Below, piece after piece: positions 8,852 to 17,916 of a stretch of 64,000 bases of DNA (its first letter is position 1; the number at the start of each line of letters is the position of its first letter). Location of the stretch: NCBI GenBank assembly GCA_947372105.1, contig CANBSH010000004.1, forward strand, positions 26,629-90,628, in the 5' to 3' direction. Below the pieces are notes generated by a model. The model was given only the letters and a program-made list of their open reading frames with translations, was not told the DNA's origin and did not search any database. This DNA is from Chitinophagaceae bacterium. Its GTDB lineage: Bacteria; Bacteroidota; Bacteroidia; Chitinophagales; Chitinophagaceae. A program made the translations under genes and the position numbers.

Positions 8852-9786
8852 TAGTGTCCTTTAGCTGTTAAATAACGTTCCGCATCCAAAGCGGCCATAC
8901 AACCACTTCCAGCAGCAGTCACAGCTTGGCGGTAGTTTTTATCCTGTACATCGCCTGCTGCAAATACACCTGGGACATTGGTTTTAGTGGTTCCTGGTTC
9001 AGTCAAAATATATCCTGTTTCATCCATTTTCAAATAATCTTTGAAAATATCACTATTGGGTTTGTGACCAATAGCTACAAAGAAAGCACTCACGGGAATT
9101 TCTTGAGTGGTATTTGTTTTAGAATTTTTAATGCGAACAGCTTGTACATTTTTTTCTCCTAAAATTTCATCTGTTTCAGAATTGAAATACACTTTAATAT
9201 TAGGTGTATTTAACACTCTATCCTGCATTACCTTACTTGCTCTCATCTGATCCTTTCTTACAATCATGTGAACAGTAGTACACATTTTAGAAAGATAATG
9301 CGCTTCCTCTGCTGCTGTATCTCCGGCACCCACAATCGCAACTTCTTTCCCTTTAAAAAAGAATCCATCACAAACAGCACAAGCACTTACTCCAAAACCA
9401 TTTAATCTCTCTTCACTTGGAATACCTAACCATTTAGCACTCGCCCCTGTAGAAATAATTACCGAATCGGCTTCAATTAATTTCTCTTCATCAATCCAAA
9501 CTTTAAAAGGAGTCACACTAAAATCTACTTTAGTTGCAATACCGTAGCGAATATCAGCACCCATACGAGCTGCTTGTTTTTCAAAATTCACCATCATTTC
9601 TGGTCCTTGGATACCGTCCGGGAATCCAGGATAATTTTCAACTTCAGTAGTAATAGTTAATTGCCCCCCAGGTTGAATACCTTGATATAACAATGGTTTC
9701 ATATTAGCACGAGCCGCATAAATTGCAGCGGTATATCCTGCAGGGCCTGAACCTATAATTAATATGCTTACTTTTTCTGCTTCCAT
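8851..9786 (-). CDS. trxB: Thioredoxin reductase
   Basis: The 311-aa NADPH:thioredoxin oxidoreductase keeps thioredoxin reduced in the cytoplasm. The FAD-binding GSGPAGYTAAIYAARA motif is at residues 12-27. The redox-active Cys pair is CAVC at 136-139. The NADPH-binding GAGDTAAEEA motif follows, and the C-terminal FAD motif reads VPGVFAAGDVQD. A thioredoxin gene lies at 27.9 kb in this window. The start codon is preceded by the sigma-factor gene's terminator, whose U-tract ends only about 10 nt upstream. How trxB escapes that terminator is unclear. It is coupled to folB by a TAATG overlap. Confidence 0.96.
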   Translation of the reverse strand: MEAEKVSILIIGSGPAGYTAAIYAARANMKPLLYQGIQPGGQLTITTEVENYPGFPDGIQGPEMMVNFEKQAARMGADIRYGIATKVDFSVTPFKVWIDEEKLIEADSVIISTGASAKWLGIPSEERLNGFGVSACAVCDGFFFKGKEVAIVGAGDTAAEEAHYLSKMCTTVHMIVRKDQMRASKVMQDRVLNTPNIKVYFNSETDEILGEKNVQAVRIKNSKTNTTQEIPVSAFFVAIGHKPNSDIFKDYLKMDETGYILTEPGTTKTNVPGVFAAGDVQDKNYRQAVTAAGSGCMAALDAERYLTAKGH

Positions 9787-9796
9787 AATTTTTCTT

Positions 9797-9836
9797 TAAA
9801 AAAAAGCCCCGTCTAATCCTTGGATTGATGGGGCTT
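9797..9836 (-). terminator. Intrinsic terminator of the primary sigma gene, abutting trxB
   Basis: On the minus strand, a 10-bp stem (arms 9804-9813 and 9827-9836, one G-U pair, loop of 13) is followed by a run of eight U. It lies 19 nt after the sigma-factor stop codon and ends about 10 nt before the trxB start. Confidence 0.8.
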
Positions 9837-9854
9837 GAATCAATTTATTTAATA

Positions 9855-10712
9855 CTAGCCCAAATATGCCTTTAATGCATTGCTATATCTTGCTTTTTGT
9901 AAACGTTTTATAGCACGCTCTTTAATTTGTCTAATTCTTTCTTTTGTTAAATCATATTTAATACCAATTTGCTCAATGGTCACCCCATTTTCACCATCTA
10001 AACCAAAATAAGCATTCACTATCTCTGCCTCTCTAGGACTCAATGACTTAAGAACTCTACGAATTTCTTCTCGTAAAGAATCCTTCATCACATCCATATC
10101 AGTTTCATCTCCGCCTTTTAATAAATCACCCATAGCCACATCTTCCGCTTCATGAACTGGAGCATCTAATGAAGTATGACGTGTATTACTTTGGAAAATA
10201 TTATTGATTTCAGTTTCAGACATTTCTAAAATTCCTGCTAACTCTTCGGTAGAAGGTTCACGCTCATGTTCTTGTTCAAAAGCCATATAAGCTTTGTTTG
10301 CCTTATTGTAGGTTCCAATTTTATTTTGTGGCAAACGAACTAAACGACCTTGTTCTGCTAAAGCTTGTAAAATAGATTGACGAATCCACCATACCGCATA
10401 AGAAATGAATTTAAACCCTTTTGTTTCATCAAAACGTTGTGCAGCCTTGATTAAACCTAAGTTACCTTCATTAATTAAATCACTTAAGGATAAACCTTGG
10501 TGTTGATATTGTTTAGCAACGGATACCACGAAACGTAAGTTGGCTTGCACCAATTTATCTAATGCACGTTGATCGCCCATTTTAATACGTTGCGCTAAAG
10601 TAGTTTCCTCTTCCGGATTGATCATCGAGATTTTAGAAATCTCTTGTAAATACTTCTCAACCGCTTGTGAATCTCTGTTAGTAATCTGTGTAGCAATTTT
10701 GAGCTGCCTCAT
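9855..10712 (-). CDS. rpoD: RNA polymerase primary sigma factor RpoD/SigA
   Basis: The 285-aa protein is the short housekeeping sigma-70 typical of Bacteroidota, lacking the long non-conserved region of E. coli RpoD. It starts MRQLKIATQITNRDSQAVEK, then region 1.2 (YLQEISKISMINPEEE). Region 2 holds core- and -10-recognition helices (DLINEGNLGLIKAAQRFD, KFISYAVWWIRQSILQAL), region 3 is around EHEREPSTEELA, and region 4 ends with the helix-turn-helix TKERIRQIKERAIKRLQ. This factor would recognise the TTTG/TAnnTTTG promoters found through the window, including its own. It is followed by a strong terminator. Confidence 0.96.
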   Translation of the reverse strand: MRQLKIATQITNRDSQAVEKYLQEISKISMINPEEETTLAQRIKMGDQRALDKLVQANLRFVVSVAKQYQHQGLSLSDLINEGNLGLIKAAQRFDETKGFKFISYAVWWIRQSILQALAEQGRLVRLPQNKIGTYNKANKAYMAFEQEHEREPSTEELAGILEMSETEINNIFQSNTRHTSLDAPVHEAEDVAMGDLLKGGDETDMDVMKDSLREEIRRVLKSLSPREAEIVNAYFGLDGENGVTIEQIGIKYDLTKERIRQIKERAIKRLQKARYSNALKAYLG

Positions 10713-10808
10713 GCAAAGAATTTATTTAATTGTATAACGTTATAAATACCTAAAAAAGTATGTCTAACAAAAAGTCAATATATGAAAATATAAACTAATG
10801 TCGGTCGG

Positions 10809-10840
10809 CAAAGGTACAATTTTGGGATTAATTTAGCAAA
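10809..10840 (-). promoter_or_regulatory. Promoter of the primary sigma gene
   Basis: Reading the minus strand: TTTG at 10840-10837, a 20-base spacer, then TACCTTTG at 10816-10809. This is a full match to the Bacteroidota -33/-7 consensus. It gives an untranslated leader of roughly 90 nt before the ATG at 10712. Confidence 0.75.
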
Positions 10841-10929
10841 TATTGATTATAAAGCTTTTAGGAGCATTTTAGGGGATAAAAAAAGTGCCATTTATCCCTT
10901 TTTTAGGGGGTAATATCCTCCTTGAGATT

Positions 10930-10937
10930 TATCTTCG
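10930..10937 (+). promoter_or_regulatory. -7-like box (TATCTTCG) four bases before ltaE
   Basis: TATCTTCG differs from TAnnTTTG at one position and ends 4 nt before the ATG at 10942. The same octamer lies upstream of gyrA. Its position supports the ATG at 10942 as the true start rather than the longer reading from 10885. Confidence 0.4.
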
Positions 10938-10941
10938 TTGC

Positions 10942-11955
10942 ATGATTGATTTTAGATCAGATACCGTTACCCGTCCTACCCCAGCAATGTTGGCTTTTAT
11001 GCAACAAGCCCCTGTGGGTGATGATGTTTTTGGAGATGACCCCACTGTGAATGCACTGGAAGCTAAAACTGCCCAGATGTTTGGGATGGAAGCTGGTTTA
11101 TTTTGCCCTAGTGGTACTATGACCAATCAATTGGCTATCAAAACCCATACTCAGGCAGGAGATGAGGTTATTTGTGAGGAATTATCTCATATTTATCAAT
11201 ACGAAGGCGGCGGCATTGCTTTTAATTCAGGCTGTTCAGTGAAATTATTAAATGGAAATCGCGGCAGAATAACAGCAGACCAAGTTCAAGCTGGAATTAA
11301 TCCCGAAGATGTACATAAGCCTATTACATCGCTAGTAAGCCTAGAAAATACTTGTAACAGAGGTGGTGGCGCTTGTTACGAATGGGCGGAAATGCAAGCG
11401 ATACAAAAAGTGACACAAGCTAATAACTTACCCTTGCATTTGGATGGTGCTAGAATTTTCAATGCTATTGTATTTAAAAAAGAAGACCCTCGTGAATACG
11501 GAACCATTTTTGATTCTATTTCTATTTGTTTGAGCAAAGGATTAGGTGCTCCAATAGGAAGTGTTTTATTAGGCAATCTAGCCTTTATAAAAAAAGCGAG
11601 ACGTTGGAGAAAAGTATTTGGTGGTGGTATGCGTCAAGCAGGCTATATAGCAGCTGCAGGAATATATGCTTTAGATCATCACATAGAAAGATTAGCAGAA
11701 GATCATCGTAAAGCGCTTCTTATAAAAGAGGCTTTATTAAAAAAAGACTTTGTTTCGGAAGTGTTACCAGTTGAAACTAATATTGTGATTGCACATATTC
11801 AAGGAAAATATACTGCAGCCGGTTTAGTACAAGCGTTAAAAGAAAAAAATATTTTAAGTATTGCGATGTCCCCCACGCAAGTTAGATTTGTTTTGCATTT
11901 AGACATCAGCGATGACCAATTAAGCCAAACATTGGAAGTCCTACAAAGCTTATAA
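10942..11955 (+). CDS. ltaE: Low-specificity L-threonine aldolase
   Basis: A PLP enzyme of fold type I that splits threonine or allo-threonine into glycine and acetaldehyde. The frame is open from 10885, but family members begin [13 protein letters not shown], so I place the start at 10942 (337 aa). Motifs seen are [27 protein letters not shown], the PLP-phosphate region, [11 protein letters not shown] with the ring-contacting Asp, and the Schiff-base lysine in [12 protein letters not shown] (Lys199). It is followed after 22 nt by pgi, so the two probably share a transcript. Confidence 0.93.
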   Translation: MIDFRSDTVTRPTPAMLAFMQQAPVGDDVFGDDPTVNALEAKTAQMFGMEAGLFCPSGTMTNQLAIKTHTQAGDEVICEELSHIYQYEGGGIAFNSGCSVKLLNGNRGRITADQVQAGINPEDVHKPITSLVSLENTCNRGGGACYEWAEMQAIQKVTQANNLPLHLDGARIFNAIVFKKEDPREYGTIFDSISICLSKGLGAPIGSVLLGNLAFIKKARRWRKVFGGGMRQAGYIAAAGIYALDHHIERLAEDHRKALLIKEALLKKDFVSEVLPVETNIVIAHIQGKYTAAGLVQALKEKNILSIAMSPTQVRFVLHLDISDDQLSQTLEVLQSL

Positions 11956-11977
11956 AAGCAAAGGAGAAATTATAATT

Positions 11978-13633
11978 ATGTTAGAAAGAATGAATCCTAC
12001 CACCACTCAAGCGTGGTTTGTATTAAAGAAACATTTTGAAGAAGAGATGAGTCGCAAGCATATGAAAGATTTGTTTGCGAATGACCCTAAACGTTTTGAG
12101 CAATATTCGATTCATACTCCAGAACTCTTATTTGATTATTCAAAAAATATCATCACAGATAAGACCATGCAATTATTATTGCAATTAGCAGAAGAATGTG
12201 GATTATCTAAAGCTATAGATGCTCAGTTTGTAGGAAATGCAATTAATGAAACCGAAAACAGATCTGTATTACATACAGCTCTTCGTAATTTTAGTGGCTC
12301 CCCTGTTTATGTAAATGAAAAAGATGTGATGCCGGAAATTCAAGGCGTCTTAAGACAAATGAAAACTTTTTGTCACTCTATACACAGTGGCGAACATGTT
12401 GGTTATACTGGTAAAAATATTAACACTATTGTTAATATTGGAATTGGAGGAAGCGACTTAGGTCCCGTGATGGTGACAGAAGCTTTAAAACCTTATTGGG
12501 TAGACGGTATGCAAGTATATTTTGTAAGTAATGTAGATGGCACACATATTGCAGAAACCTTAAAAAAAGTAAATGCTGAAGAAACATTATTCTTAATCGC
12601 TTCTAAAACTTTTACCACACAAGAAACTATGACCAATGCGCATACCGCACGTTCTTGGTTTATAGAAAAAGCATTAGATGAAAAGCATGTAGCAACTCAT
12701 TTTGTAGCATTAAGCACCAATGAAAAAGAAGTTAATGCATTTGGAATTAGCAGTAAAAATATGTTTGAGTTTTGGGATTGGGTAGGTGGAAGATATTCTT
12801 TATGGAGTGCTATTGGTTTATCCATTGCATTAACAATTGGCTATGACAATTTTGAATCCTTATTAAAAGGAGCACATGACGCAGACAATCATTTTAAAAA
12901 TACTGCTGCCGACAAAAATATTCCTATCATCATGGCTTTATTAGGCATTTGGTACACTAACTTTTTTGGAGCACAAAGTGAAGCTATACTACCCTATGAT
13001 CAATACATGCATCGATTTGCAGCATATTTTCAACAAGGAAATATGGAAAGCAATGGCAAATACATTGACCGAAAAGGAACTGCAGTCAACTATGCCACTG
13101 GCCCTGTGATTTGGGGAGAACCTGGCACCAATGGACAACATGCATTTTATCAACTTATTCACCAAGGTACTTTGGTGATTCCTTGTGATTTTATCGCACC
13201 TGCCAAGAGTCATAATCCTATTGGCGATCATCATGATAAATTATTAAGTAATTATTTTGCACAAACCGAAGCATTACTAAACGGAAAAACAAATACTGAA
13301 GTAGTAGAAGAATTAAAAGCGGCTAAAAAAACAACTAAAGAAATTGAAAAATTAGCTCCTTTCAAAGTGTTCGCAGGCAATAAGCCTACAAATTCTTTTT
13401 TATTGAAACAATTAACACCCTCCACACTAGGATATTTAATTGCTACCTACGAACATAAAATATTTACACAAGGTGTTATTTGGAATATTTTTAGCTATGA
13501 TCAATGGGGTGTTGAATTAGGAAAACAATTAGCTAATAAAATTTTACCCGAATTAGCAGATAACCAAGATGTAAATACGCATGATAGTTCTACTAATGGA
13601 TTGATGAATCAATATAAAAAATGGAGGAACTAG
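11978..13633 (+). CDS. pgi: Glucose-6-phosphate isomerase
   Basis: The 551-aa PGI interconverts glucose-6-phosphate and fructose-6-phosphate in glycolysis and gluconeogenesis. The length and order match the long PGI family: [14 protein letters not shown] (phosphate loop), [14 protein letters not shown], the signature [42 protein letters not shown] and [13 protein letters not shown] purine-rich AAAGGAGAAA lies about 8 nt before the ATG, one of the few Shine-Dalgarno-like sites in the window. The stop overlaps the next gene by 13 nt. Confidence 0.96.
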   Translation: MLERMNPTTTQAWFVLKKHFEEEMSRKHMKDLFANDPKRFEQYSIHTPELLFDYSKNIITDKTMQLLLQLAEECGLSKAIDAQFVGNAINETENRSVLHTALRNFSGSPVYVNEKDVMPEIQGVLRQMKTFCHSIHSGEHVGYTGKNINTIVNIGIGGSDLGPVMVTEALKPYWVDGMQVYFVSNVDGTHIAETLKKVNAEETLFLIASKTFTTQETMTNAHTARSWFIEKALDEKHVATHFVALSTNEKEVNAFGISSKNMFEFWDWVGGRYSLWSAIGLSIALTIGYDNFESLLKGAHDADNHFKNTAADKNIPIIMALLGIWYTNFFGAQSEAILPYDQYMHRFAAYFQQGNMESNGKYIDRKGTAVNYATGPVIWGEPGTNGQHAFYQLIHQGTLVIPCDFIAPAKSHNPIGDHHDKLLSNYFAQTEALLNGKTNTEVVEELKAAKKTTKEIEKLAPFKVFAGNKPTNSFLLKQLTPSTLGYLIATYEHKIFTQGVIWNIFSYDQWGVELGKQLANKILPELADNQDVNTHDSSTNGLMNQYKKWRN

Positions 13634-14136
13634 TTTTGGAAAATACAATACAAATAAGAAATATTCAAATTAAAGATAACGCTGCCATCGCGAAAGTGAT
13701 TAGAGGTGCTTTAACAGAATTTGGTGCGAACAAACCTGGCACCGTTTATTATGACGACAGCACAGATCATTTATTTGAATTATTTCAAGTGCCTAGAGCA
13801 GTCTATTTTATTGCAGAAAAAGAGGGTGAGGTTTTGGGAGGTGGCGGCATCTACCCTACGCAAGCTTTACCCGACGGGACTTGTGAATTAGTCAAATTAT
13901 ATTTGCATAAGGATGCACGTGGTACTGGCTTAGGCAAACAGCTTTTATTAAAGTCCATGGATTGGGCTAAGAATAATGGCTATACACAAGTATACTTGGA
14001 GTCCATGCCTGAATTATCTAAAGCAGTTTCCATTTATGAAAATGTAGGATTCAAAAGAATCAATCAACCACTAGGAAATAGTGGTCATTGTGGATGTGAT
14101 ATCTGGATGGTAAAAGATTTAGCAGAAATAGTTTAA
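13621..14136 (+). CDS. GNAT family N-acetyltransferase
   Basis: A 171-aa GCN5-related acetyltransferase. The acetyl-CoA pyrophosphate loop (motif A) is seen as [17 protein letters not shown], preceded by the beta-strand [10 protein letters not shown] and followed by [20 protein letters not shown] (motif B). The C-terminus ends [15 protein letters not shown], a form seen in Bacteroidota homologs. The substrate is unknown. The ATG at 13621 lies inside the pgi end (13-nt overlap). A TTG at 13636, placed 8 nt after GGAGGA, is an alternative start that would remove the overlap. It is probably the third gene of the ltaE-pgi operon. Confidence 0.85.
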   Translation: MEELVLENTIQIRNIQIKDNAAIAKVIRGALTEFGANKPGTVYYDDSTDHLFELFQVPRAVYFIAEKEGEVLGGGGIYPTQALPDGTCELVKLYLHKDARGTGLGKQLLLKSMDWAKNNGYTQVYLESMPELSKAVSIYENVGFKRINQPLGNSGHCGCDIWMVKDLAEIV

Positions 14137-14171
14137 ATAGAAATATTTACTACACTAATACATTTCCCTGA

Positions 14172-14702
14172 TTACCATTTTTCTACTTCTTCTCCGCTTA
14201 AATTATCTCCGGCACTTGCAGGCGTATCTTTAGCTTCTAAAGGTTTCTTTTCTTGAATAGTGGAAGGATCCATATCTGGCTCCACTTCTTCCACAACAGG
14301 AGTCGTATCTATTGGCGCAGTTTCATTAGAAGCTATTACTGAAGATGTTTCCAAGGAAGTTTCTGATGAAGTATCTGAAGTAGAGGTACCCCCTTCATAT
14401 GAATTCTCATTTTCGTCATGATTGAATGCATCAAAATCAAAGTCGGGCATTAAATCGGTTTTTACAAAATCAATAGCTTCATTTAAAGCCTTAATGAATT
14501 TATTAAAATCTTCTTTATATACAAATACTTTATGACGATCATACCCATTGTTATCAAATCGTTTTCTACTTTCTGTAATAGTTAAAAAATAATCTTGGCC
14601 ACGTGTGGCTCTCACATCAAAAAAATAGGTTCTTCTTTTCCCAGCACGAATACGGGTACTGTATACACTTTCTATTTTTTGTTCATTGTTTTCGTAATTC
14701 AC
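14172..14702 (-). CDS. PUR family DNA/RNA-binding protein (DUF3276)
   Basis: A 176-aa protein whose first ~95 residues match the DUF3276/PUR-alpha-like domain of Bacteroidota: VYSTRIRAGKRRTYFFDVRA, QDYFLTITESRKRF, and HKVFVYKEDFNKFIKALNEA. PUR domains bind purine-rich single-stranded nucleic acid. The C-terminal ~80 residues are acidic and rich in Ser, Thr and Glu, probably disordered. The start is GTG at 14702, because the frame is closed by a stop codon five codons upstream and has no ATG before the domain. An out-of-frame ATG-CCG-TGA at 14707-14699 overlaps this GTG. The gene converges on the GNAT gene with a 35-nt gap. Confidence 0.85.
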   Translation of the reverse strand: MNYENNEQKIESVYSTRIRAGKRRTYFFDVRATRGQDYFLTITESRKRFDNNGYDRHKVFVYKEDFNKFIKALNEAIDFVKTDLMPDFDFDAFNHDENENSYEGGTSTSDTSSETSLETSSVIASNETAPIDTTPVVEEVEPDMDPSTIQEKKPLEAKDTPASAGDNLSGEEVEKW

Positions 14703-14767
14703 GGCATCTACATTTTAATTATTAACAATTATTCTTAAAAATATATAAAATGTAATTAAAAATAAAA

Positions 14768-14799
14768 AATATTACCCCCTTATATTGAATAAAATGGGG
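14768..14799 (-). terminator. Possible weak terminator after the ABC exporter gene
   Basis: On the minus strand, CCCC and GGGG arms enclose an AT-rich stem and loop (about 14776-14799). A U-rich tract follows (about 14762-14770). It lies just after the ABC gene stop. The stem is short, so this call is tentative. Confidence 0.35.
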
Positions 14800-14809
14800 A
14801 AAACACCCC

Positions 14810-16630
14810 TTAGGAATGTGCGTCTTGGGTTTGCTGAATTTGATATAATTCGGCATACAAGCCATTTTTAGCTAACAAACTTTCGTGTGTACCCATTTCT
14901 GCAATACGGCCTTCCTCTAAATAAATGATAAGGTCAAAATTGAAACTATAAAAGATTCTGTGGGTAATAAACAAAGCCGTTTTGTCCCCCATTTCTAGGG
15001 TCAAATTGGATAAAATAGTTTGTTCTGTTGTAGCATCTACCGCACTCAAACAATCATCAAAAATATACATAGAAGGCTTCTTAATAAGTGATCTTGCTAT
15101 AGCCACTCTTTGCTTTTGTCCTCCACTTAAAGTGGTACCTCTTTCCCCCACTAAGGTATTAAATTGTTGATTTAATTGTTGTATTTCATTAAAGACATGT
15201 GCTGTTTTAGTTGCATCAACCATAGCATCGTATCCTACTAAATCATATAATCCAAATTGAACATTATTTTCGATGGTATCACTAAATAAGAATACATCTT
15301 GTTGCACATAACCAATTGACTTTCTAACATGCTGTGTCTGGATATCTTTAATATCATTGCCGTCAAAAAAAATAGATCCGCTATTTGTATCATACATTCT
15401 ATTTAATAATTGGGCTATGGTACTTTTTCCTGATCCTGTTTTACCTAAGATCAACACTTTTTGTCCCGATTTTATAGTTACATCAAAATCAACCAAAGCT
15501 TTAATGCCTGAATGTGGATATTCAAAACAAACATTTTTAAATTCAATTCCTCCTTTTAAAACTGGAGAAATAGCATCTTTTTTACTTTGTATATTAGGTA
15601 CAATAGATAAAAATTCATTTAATCTTTTTTGAGATGCAGCTGCTCTTTGAATCATGCTAGCAGTCCAACCAATGGCACTCACAGGAAAAGTTAGCATATT
15701 AATATAAATCACGAACTCCACAACAGTGCCCACTTTGCTTGGATCATGATAGGCTTGTAATCCCCCTAAATAGATTGTCAATAAGGTACTTAACCCAATC
15801 ATCAAAGCCATTGTGGGTGCATAAAACGCTTCTACCTTAGCTAAACTCACTGCATTTTTACGATACAACTCACTATTGGTTTTAAAAAAACCAAGCATCG
15901 CTTTTTCTTGTACAAATGATTTTATGACTCTAATGCCCGAATAAGATTCCTGAGCATTCGTAGTGAGATTAGATAATTGACCTTGTATTTCTTCACTCTT
16001 TTTATTAATAACACTATTAACAATATAAATACTAATGGCAAGAATTGGAAGTGGGGATAAAACATATAAACTCAAAACTATATCCTTACTAAACATATTA
16101 TACAAACAAAAGCCAATGAGTGAAATCAAATTGATCAAATACATTAAAGAAGGGCCTGTATACATTCTTACTCTACTCACATCTTCGGTGATACGACTCA
16201 TTAAATCACCCGTACTATGCGTTTTATAAAATTCGGTATCTAATTTTTGGTAATGTGCATACACTTGATTTTTTTGATCAAATTCAATATGTCGACTCAT
16301 AACAATAATGGTCTGACGCATAAAGAACATAAACACCCCTCTTATAATGGCTAATAATAATATAGTTATGCTGCAAAAAGTCACAATCCAACTAAAGCTA
16401 AATTTGAAATGACTGCTTAATTGATCAATTCCCTGTAGGATGTATTCACTATGTATGGTATTTGCTGGGGCAGCTCCAGGTAATTTTGCTTGAACCATCC
16501 CTACTACATATCCCGTGATTTGAGGGGCTAAAACAGCCAAATAGTTGGTAGCTATTACCAACAAGATTCCAAGAAAAAATCGAACCCTATATTTCCAAAA
16601 AAAGACATTTAATGCTGCTAGTTCTTTCAC
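14810..16630 (-). CDS. ABC transporter, fused permease and ATP-binding subunit (exporter type)
   Basis: A 606-aa half-transporter of the MsbA/LmrA type that works as a dimer in the inner membrane. The first ~330 residues hold six transmembrane helices (ABC_membrane domain). The nucleotide-binding domain has Walker A GKTGSGKST near residue 396, the ABC signature LSGGQKQRVAIARSL near 500, and Walker B/D-loop MYIFDDCLSAVD near 520 (Cys where most exporters have a small or polar residue). The first codon is GTG (16630). The substrate could be lipid, peptide or drug; MsbA-like lipid flipping is only one possibility. A -7-like TATCTTTA lies 14 nt upstream of the start. Confidence 0.88.
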   Translation of the reverse strand: MKELAALNVFFWKYRVRFFLGILLVIATNYLAVLAPQITGYVVGMVQAKLPGAAPANTIHSEYILQGIDQLSSHFKFSFSWIVTFCSITILLLAIIRGVFMFFMRQTIIVMSRHIEFDQKNQVYAHYQKLDTEFYKTHSTGDLMSRITEDVSRVRMYTGPSLMYLINLISLIGFCLYNMFSKDIVLSLYVLSPLPILAISIYIVNSVINKKSEEIQGQLSNLTTNAQESYSGIRVIKSFVQEKAMLGFFKTNSELYRKNAVSLAKVEAFYAPTMALMIGLSTLLTIYLGGLQAYHDPSKVGTVVEFVIYINMLTFPVSAIGWTASMIQRAAASQKRLNEFLSIVPNIQSKKDAISPVLKGGIEFKNVCFEYPHSGIKALVDFDVTIKSGQKVLILGKTGSGKSTIAQLLNRMYDTNSGSIFFDGNDIKDIQTQHVRKSIGYVQQDVFLFSDTIENNVQFGLYDLVGYDAMVDATKTAHVFNEIQQLNQQFNTLVGERGTTLSGGQKQRVAIARSLIKKPSMYIFDDCLSAVDATTEQTILSNLTLEMGDKTALFITHRIFYSFNFDLIIYLEEGRIAEMGTHESLLAKNGLYAELYQIQQTQDAHS

Positions 16631-16706
16631 TTATCCCATTTTTGTAAAGATACATGGTAGTCAATAAATTAGGAGATTTGTTTAACCACATAAAAAGCAA
16701 GTATTT

Positions 16707-16738
16707 TTTGCATATTTGGGTTTCCCTTACTACATTTG
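16707..16738 (+). promoter_or_regulatory. Promoter of tRNA-Ser
   Basis: TTTG at 16707-16710, a 20-base spacer, then TACATTTG at 16731-16738. This is a complete match to the Bacteroidota promoter consensus, ending 4 nt before the first base of the mature tRNA. The 5' leader of the precursor would be very short. Confidence 0.75.
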
Positions 16739-16742
16739 CCGC

Positions 16743-16830
16743 GGAGAGTTGGCAGAGCGGTCGAATGCGGCAGTCTTGAAAACTGTTGACTGTAACAGGT
16801 CCTGGGGTTCGAATCCCTAACTCTCCGCCA
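16743..16830 (+). tRNA. tRNA-Ser (anticodon TGA)
   Basis: An 88-nt class II tRNA. The acceptor arms GGAGAGT (16743-16749) and ACTCTCC (16820-16826) pair perfectly, followed by discriminator G and an encoded CCA (16828-16830). The anticodon loop CTTGAAA (16775-16781) gives anticodon TGA, reading UCA serine codons. There is a long variable arm, and the T-loop reads GGTTCGAATCC. A short leader promoter precedes it and an intrinsic terminator follows, so it is a single-gene transcript. Confidence 0.97.
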
Positions 16831-16842
16831 ATAAGTTGAAAA

Positions 16843-16867
16843 CCTGGCATTTATGCCGGGTTTTTTT
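16843..16867 (+). terminator. Intrinsic terminator of tRNA-Ser
   Basis: CCTGGC and GCCGGG arms (16843-16860, one G-U pair) enclose a small loop and are followed by seven T. It lies 12 nt after the CCA end. Confidence 0.8.
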
Positions 16868-16924
16868 ATGGATTTATAGGAACCAAGCTTGCTTGAGAGA
16901 CTAGAAATTCATAAAAAAACCCTA

Positions 16925-16999
16925 AACCGCATAGCGGTTGGTTTTCAACTCATTGGTCCCCCACTCAAGGGGAAGCAGGAACGAAGTGATGGCAATCTC
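16925..16999. repeat. Cluster of small dyads ending in a dispersed-repeat-like element
   Basis: The spacer between tRNA-Ser and the pirin gene holds AACCGC/GCGGTT (16925-16939), then TCCCC/GGGGA (16957-16973), then a 29-nt tail. That tail contains GGAACGAAGTGAT and CAATCTC (16978-16999). The tail resembles the palindromic intergenic element ending in CAATCTC that is common in many bacterial genomes. It shares GAACGAAGTGAT with the tandem repeat at 45.1-45.6 kb. Confidence 0.4.
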
Positions 17000-17020
17000 T
17001 TTATTTAGAATTTTACTTTG

Positions 17021-17893
17021 CTAATCCTCCAGCACCCCAAATTTTCCATTTTCGTAATCCTCAAATGCTTGAACAATTTCCGCTCTTGTATTCATTACAA
17101 AAGGGCCATGAGGAGCAATGGGTTCATTGATAGGTTCCCCACTTAAAATAAGCACAACCGATTTTTCGGTGGCTTGTATTGTAAAATCAGTGCCTTCGTT
17201 TTTAAATAATAAGAAATGATCTAAAGGCACATCTTCTGTTTGATTTACTAAAATATTCCCTTCAATCACTATTAAAGCAGTATTAAAATGAGCAGGGAAA
17301 CTCAAATTGGCACTACCCCCTTTTTCTAACTTTACATTAAATAAATTCACAGGAGTAAATGTACTAGCAGCCCCTTTTTGATCATATTGAGTACCCGCAA
17401 TTAATTCAATAAATCCATTATCCACTTGAACTTTGGGAATATCTAAATTTGAAATAGCTTGATATTTAGGGGTAGACATTTTATCCTTTGCAGGTAAATT
17501 CACCCATAACTGTACCATTTGAAAATCACCTCCTGTTGCACAAAAGCTTTCGGCATGGTATTCTTTATGTAACACCCCAGATGCTGCAGTCATCCATTGT
17601 ACATCCCCTTCGTGAATTTCACCCCCTCCGCCTGCACTATCATGATGAGCTACACTTCCTTTATAAGCAATAGTCACTGTTTCAAAACCACGATGCGGAT
17701 GCACTCCCACTCCTTTAGGTTTTCCTGTAGGAGGAAAATGATATTTAGAAGCATAGTCCAACATAATGAATGGATCCATTCTTTGCATGGTAAGGCCATA
17801 GCCACTTGGAATAAAGTTATGTACTCTAAATCCATCCCCTACAAAATGAGGTTGCCTTGGGGCCAACACCATTTCAATTTGTTTGACTGACAT
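17021..17893 (-). CDS. Pirin family protein
   Basis: A 290-aa double-cupin protein of the pirin family. The N-terminal cupin has the iron-binding set: HPHRGFETVT (His65, His67) and VLHKEYH (His109, Glu111), with HHDSAGGGGEIHEGDVQWM between them. Some bacterial pirins act as quercetin dioxygenases and others as redox or regulatory proteins, so no reaction can be assigned. The C-terminal cupin is present (PFVMNTRAEIVQAFEDYENG). It lies 23 nt downstream of the lipoprotein gene on the same strand and may share its transcript. Confidence 0.9.
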   Translation of the reverse strand: MSVKQIEMVLAPRQPHFVGDGFRVHNFIPSGYGLTMQRMDPFIMLDYASKYHFPPTGKPKGVGVHPHRGFETVTIAYKGSVAHHDSAGGGGEIHEGDVQWMTAASGVLHKEYHAESFCATGGDFQMVQLWVNLPAKDKMSTPKYQAISNLDIPKVQVDNGFIELIAGTQYDQKGAASTFTPVNLFNVKLEKGGSANLSFPAHFNTALIVIEGNILVNQTEDVPLDHFLLFKNEGTDFTIQATEKSVVLILSGEPINEPIAPHGPFVMNTRAEIVQAFEDYENGKFGVLED

Positions 17894-17916
17894 AAAAAGA
17901 AATAAGAATAAAAAAA

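Noticed and set aside
16587..16850. Open frame across tRNA-Ser on the minus strand
   Set aside because: It covers a clear tRNA and the start of the ABC exporter gene; it is a chance open frame.
16831..17020. Attachment site or integrated element at tRNA-Ser
   Set aside because: There is no repeated tRNA 3' end, integrase gene or phage gene nearby; only a terminator and small dyads.
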